The translations under genes and the position numbers were made by a program. 46,549 nt of DNA, taken from NCBI GenBank assembly GCA_024639765.1, contig JAHEHU010000015.1:1-46549 (forward strand), written 5' to 3'. Numbering within the stretch: the stretch's first letter is position 1; each line of letters begins with the position of its first letter. Under the pieces are notes generated by a model. It worked only from the letters and a program-made list of their open reading frames with translations, ran no database searches and was not told the DNA's origin. Below are positions 43,947 to 46,549 of this stretch, in pieces. The DNA comes from Eudoraea sp. Lineage in GTDB: Bacteria > Bacteroidota > Bacteroidia > Flavobacteriales > Flavobacteriaceae.

Positions 43947-45470
43947 ATGAAAAAAACTATTCTCCTTTCACTCCTTTGGTCCCTTTGCATTTTTGATGCC
44001 TCTTGCCAATCCATGTCGGGCACAGAGATCAGAAAGGCGGCTAATGCTCAAGTAAACGTTGGTTTAAGTGAGTTGATGCAGTTCTTGGAGATCCCTAATA
44101 TTGGCAGTAAGGAAGAGGATATACTCCATAATTTAAATTGGTGCGTAAACAGATTCCAAAAATTAAATTTTACCACCCAGGTCCTTTCCACAGAGGGTGC
44201 ACCGCTACTATTTGCCGAAAAAACAGTCTCGAAAGATAAAAAGACCATATTATTCTATCTACAGATAGATGGGCAACCTGTAGACAGCTCTGAATGGGAC
44301 CAACCAAATCCTTTTGTTCCGGTGATCAAACACAAAGAGGCTGACGGTTCCTGGAAGACGATCGATTGGAATACTGAAAAAAAAGTTGATCCTGAATGGC
44401 GAGTTTTTGGCAGATCTTCCTCAGATTCCAAAGGGCCGGCTATGGCATTTATTAGCGCCCTGCATATTTTTAAACAACGATCCCTGCAAACAGATTTTAA
44501 TATTAAGGTAATCATGGATTTCCAGGAGGAATTGGGATCTCCTACCCTGGCCAAAGCTGTTGAACAACATCGAGATCTTCTGAGCACGGACATGGTCCTG
44601 ATCATGGATGGAACCCGCCATATCTCTAATTGGCCAACACTTACGTATGGCGCCAGGGGGATCGCCACGGCTACCATCAATATATACGGACCTAAGACCC
44701 CATTACACAGTGGACAGTATGGGAATTTTGCTCCCAACCCCGTCTTTGAAGCATCTAAATTTATAGCGAGCCTAAAAGATGAAAAAGGAAGGGTACGGAT
44801 CAAAGGATTTTATGAAGGAATTACATTGTCGGAGTCTGAGAAAAAAGCACTGAATGCCCTGCCTGAAAATGAAGACAGTCTTAAAATAAGGCTGGGAATC
44901 GCTCAAAGTGATCAGGTAGGCGGGAGTTATCAGGAGTCACTTCAATACCCGTCACTCAATATCAGGGGCCTTAGGGCCGCTTGGGTAGGGAAGGAAGTAA
45001 GGACTATCATACCAGATGTAGTAGTGATAGAGATCGATATGCGTCTTGTTTCAGAAACCCCTGGTGAACGTATGGTAAACTTGTTAGAGGAACACTTAAT
45101 AACACAAGGGTATCATTTAGTAGATAGCATCCCTACGGATCTGGAACGCAGATCGTATCCTAAATTAGCTGCACTCAAATATCGCCTGGGATCCCAACCT
45201 TTTAGAACAGAAATGGATTCTGAGGCAGGTGTATTCCTCAACAATGCCATGCGTCCGGTATTTGGAACAAAGGTGGTAAATATGAGGACTACAGGAGGAT
45301 CGCAACCCATAGCGCCTTTTGTCCGTACTTTAGGGGTCCCGGCTGTTTCTATTCGTATTCCGAATCCCGATAATAATATACATGCCCCTAATGAAAATCT
45401 AAGAATGGGAAATTTTCTTGAAGGGATCATGATGTGTTTGGCCATTCTCAATGAACCCTTACAAAAATAG
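43947..45470 (+). CDS. M20/M25/M40-family metallopeptidase-like protein, exported
   Basis: A 507-residue member of the M20 dipeptidase family with an N-terminal signal (ILLSLLWSLCIFDASCQ). The catalytic domain is split by a dimerisation domain (TYGARGIATATINIYGPKTP starts it). Metal and catalytic residues seen are D108, D160 (RSSSDSKGP), E194/E195 (DFQEELGSP), D221 and H479 (NIHAPNENL). The usual first metal ligand His is replaced: the HxDGQ motif reads QIDGQ with Q106 (codon CAG, 44262-44264). The other ligands look intact, so it may have one altered metal site or be catalytically modified. It follows uvrB after 14 bases and its TAG stop lies inside a terminator stem. Confidence 0.88.
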   Translation: MKKTILLSLLWSLCIFDASCQSMSGTEIRKAANAQVNVGLSELMQFLEIPNIGSKEEDILHNLNWCVNRFQKLNFTTQVLSTEGAPLLFAEKTVSKDKKTILFYLQIDGQPVDSSEWDQPNPFVPVIKHKEADGSWKTIDWNTEKKVDPEWRVFGRSSSDSKGPAMAFISALHIFKQRSLQTDFNIKVIMDFQEELGSPTLAKAVEQHRDLLSTDMVLIMDGTRHISNWPTLTYGARGIATATINIYGPKTPLHSGQYGNFAPNPVFEASKFIASLKDEKGRVRIKGFYEGITLSESEKKALNALPENEDSLKIRLGIAQSDQVGGSYQESLQYPSLNIRGLRAAWVGKEVRTIIPDVVVIEIDMRLVSETPGERMVNLLEEHLITQGYHLVDSIPTDLERRSYPKLAALKYRLGSQPFRTEMDSEAGVFLNNAMRPVFGTKVVNMRTTGGSQPIAPFVRTLGVPAVSIRIPNPDNNIHAPNENLRMGNFLEGIMMCLAILNEPLQK

Positions 45471-45495
45471 CGCTCCAATTACTCGGAGCGCTATT
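45466..45495 (-). terminator. Hairpin terminator overlapping the M20 stop codon
   Basis: AATAGCGCTCC (45466-45476), loop AATTACTC, GGAGCGCTATT (45485-45495): a perfect 11-bp stem. On the minus strand the stem is followed by a T-tract (TATTTTTG), so it fits as the terminator of the minus-strand Hsp20 gene 69 bases away. On the plus strand the T-tract is short. The M20 TAG stop is inside the left arm. Confidence 0.75.
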
Positions 45496-45564
45496 CAACT
45501 AACCAAACAAACCAACCATTATGAAGACCCGTAGTGCGGACCTAGCATAATTTCATTCTATACC

Positions 45565-45993
45565 TTACTTTCCTATCTCGATCATTCGTTTCGGCTTAGG
45601 CAGTGCCTCTTCTTTTTTAGGCAGATCAAAGGAAAGGATACCATCTTTGTAAGATGCTTTTATTTTCTCACTATCCACTGTTTCGGGCAGTGTAAAGGAT
45701 CTTTTAAAGGAAGTATACGAAAATTCCTTTCTGGTATACTTCTCGTCTGTTTTTTCATTCTCCGTTTTGGTCTCCATGGAAATAGTTAATACATCCTTGT
45801 CTACTTCTACATTGAAATCGTTCCTGTTTTTTCCGGGGATTGCCAATTCTAAAAGATATCCCATCTCATTTTCTTTAATGTTCACTGCAGGAAGTGTAGC
45901 TGCAGAATTTTCACTTCCTCCTAACCAATCTGGCGTGAAGAATTCATTCATTAAGGAAGGAAACATAACGTTCTTGCGTGTTACTATACTCAT
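45565..45993 (-). CDS. Hsp20/alpha-crystallin small heat shock protein
   Basis: A 142-residue ATP-independent holdase. The alpha-crystallin domain (about residues 35-130) shows VNIKENEMGYLLELAIPG, FNVEVDKDVLTISMETK and the signature SYKDGILSFDLPKKEE; the C-terminal I-x-I motif IEI appears in RMIEIGK, and the N-terminal arm includes SLMNEFFTPDWLGG. The start ATG 45993 follows a 239-base AT-rich stretch; I could not identify a heat-shock-specific promoter. The terminator at 45466-45495 lies downstream. It is transcribed away from the DUF1456 gene. Confidence 0.96.
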   Translation of the reverse strand: MSIVTRKNVMFPSLMNEFFTPDWLGGSENSAATLPAVNIKENEMGYLLELAIPGKNRNDFNVEVDKDVLTISMETKTENEKTDEKYTRKEFSYTSFKRSFTLPETVDSEKIKASYKDGILSFDLPKKEEALPKPKRMIEIGK

Positions 45994-46232
45994 GACTTTT
46001 AAATTTAAGTTTTACATTAGACAACTCATATATGGCAAAGGATATACCAAGTTACTTATGCTGCCCTTTTGTCATCAATCTAAAGATCATTACTGCCTTT
46101 ATGTCAGTTTAATTTAAGCGCACGGCCCTACTAAGCGTTTTATTTTGGATAGTAAGGAGTGTTGTATTATTTAAGAGTGTAACTAAGGCGTGTTGTTTCT
46201 TGTTTTGTAATACCTTGCTAAAAAGTTCTGTA
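45994..46232. other. Longest gene-free stretch in the window (239 bases)
   Basis: AT-rich divergent region between hsp20 and the DUF1456 gene. I see no tRNA, repeat array or strong hairpin. TTTAAATTTAA at about 46000 is AT palindromic, and TACCTTG near 46211 is a one-base-short likeness of the -7 motif. Promoters for both genes should be here, but I cannot place them confidently. Confidence 0.4.
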
Positions 46233-46549
46233 ATGACAAATAATGATATCTTAAAAAAGCTGCGGGTTGCTCTTATGCTAAGGGATGATGAGATCGTGGA
46301 TATACTGGCACTGGTAGATTTTCGAATCTCGAAAAGTGAGATTGGTGCTTTTTGCCGTAAGGAAGGACATCCGAAATACAAAGAGTGTGGTGATCAGGTA
46401 CTTCGTAATTTCTTGAATGGCTTGGTATTGCATTTAAGAGGCCCTAAGGACGCCCCTAAGAACCCTATGGAAGTTCTAAATTCCCCTAAAAAATCACCCG
46501 CCAAGGGACCTTCAAAGCCAAGGAAAGGTAAATTCACCGGACTGGGTTC
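46233..46549 (+). CDS. YehS/DUF1456 family protein (3' partial)
   Basis: An open frame from ATG 46233 to the window edge with no stop (at least 105 residues). It begins MTNNDILKKLRVALMLRDDE, then IVDILALVDFRISKSEIGAF and QVLRNFLNGLVLHLRG, the DUF1456 repeat known from E. coli YehS. A Lys/Pro-rich segment follows (GPKDAPKNPMEVLNSPKKSP). In full-length members the domain occurs twice, so a second copy may lie beyond the window. Function is unknown. A minus-strand frame over the same bases is its shadow. Confidence 0.85.
   Translation, partial: MTNNDILKKLRVALMLRDDEIVDILALVDFRISKSEIGAFCRKEGHPKYKECGDQVLRNFLNGLVLHLRGPKDAPKNPMEVLNSPKKSPAKGPSKPRKGKFTGLG

Noticed and set aside
44255-44803. 182-residue minus-strand frame antisense to the M20 gene
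   Set aside because: It is a shadow of the conserved M20 coding sequence; composition is low-complexity Ser/Arg/Leu and shows no domain.
46109-46381. 90-residue minus-strand frame near the right edge
   Set aside because: It is antisense to the DUF1456 gene, which has recognisable family motifs on the plus strand.
1-46549. CRISPR arrays, tRNA or rRNA genes, prophage, integrative element boundaries
   Set aside because: No short regularly spaced repeats, no integrase or phage gene, and no tRNA-like cloverleaf noticed in the short intergenic gaps.

Overview
The window looks like chromosomal DNA from a member of the Flavobacteriaceae (Bacteroidota), probably free-living and marine. Four things point there: two adjacent secreted proteins with the gliding-type (type B) T9SS C-terminal domain, small proteins of flavobacterial type (DUF5606, a DUF5916 outer-membrane barrel), start codons without Shine-Dalgarno sequences, and repeated TAnnTTTG promoter elements 13 to 43 bases before start codons. 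I see no rRNA, tRNA, CRISPR array, insertion sequence, integrase or phage gene. Coding density is very high and no gene-free stretch exceeds 300 bases; the longest is about 240 bases before the last gene. Both edge genes (MeaB on the left, a YehS/DUF1456 protein on the right) are cut by the window.

Layout. 1-7.4 kb: meaB, then a polyprenol-sugar module (DPM1-like GT2 and a YbhN-type membrane protein on +) that meets, tail to tail, a minus-strand run mazG > MATE transporter > 75-aa protein > PAP2 phosphatase > ArnT-like GT39. 7.5-12.8 kb: a lipoprotein of the D-aminoacylase family with an altered metal site, then a two-subunit Tat-exported molybdenum hydroxylase (IorA/IorB type) followed closely by a SRAP/YedK DNA-crosslink protein. 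12.8-23.3 kb: a periplasmic and outer-membrane hydrolase region with a DUF5916 barrel, an alpha/beta hydrolase, an SGNH esterase, a GH20 hexosaminidase, an S10 peptidase and a large propeller-amidohydrolase fusion. 23.4-25.9 kb: housekeeping genes (DUF5606, def, ruvX, dapD). 26-29.6 kb: four surface-glycan transferase genes. 29.6-34.4 kb: tsaC, a CCA-adding-type nucleotidyltransferase, ctaA, a pRiA4b ORF-3-like protein and a nucleoid-associated protein. 34.4-35.5 kb: a minus-strand protein of unknown family in which I can read a protein-kinase-like signature. 35.6-41.9 kb: an ABC exporter and two tandem T9SS cargo proteins. 41.9-46.5 kb: uvrB, an M20 peptidase lacking its first metal-binding His, an Hsp20 and the partial DUF1456 gene.

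No complete, obviously new multi-gene system is visible. The best leads are the cryptic kinase-like protein (34425-35510), the two hydrolases with altered metal ligands (7566-9218 and 43947-45470), the glycolipid module split between convergent operons (973-5249), and the Tat molybdenum hydroxylase next to SRAP (9316-12796). Family names come from reading motifs by eye, with no database search.
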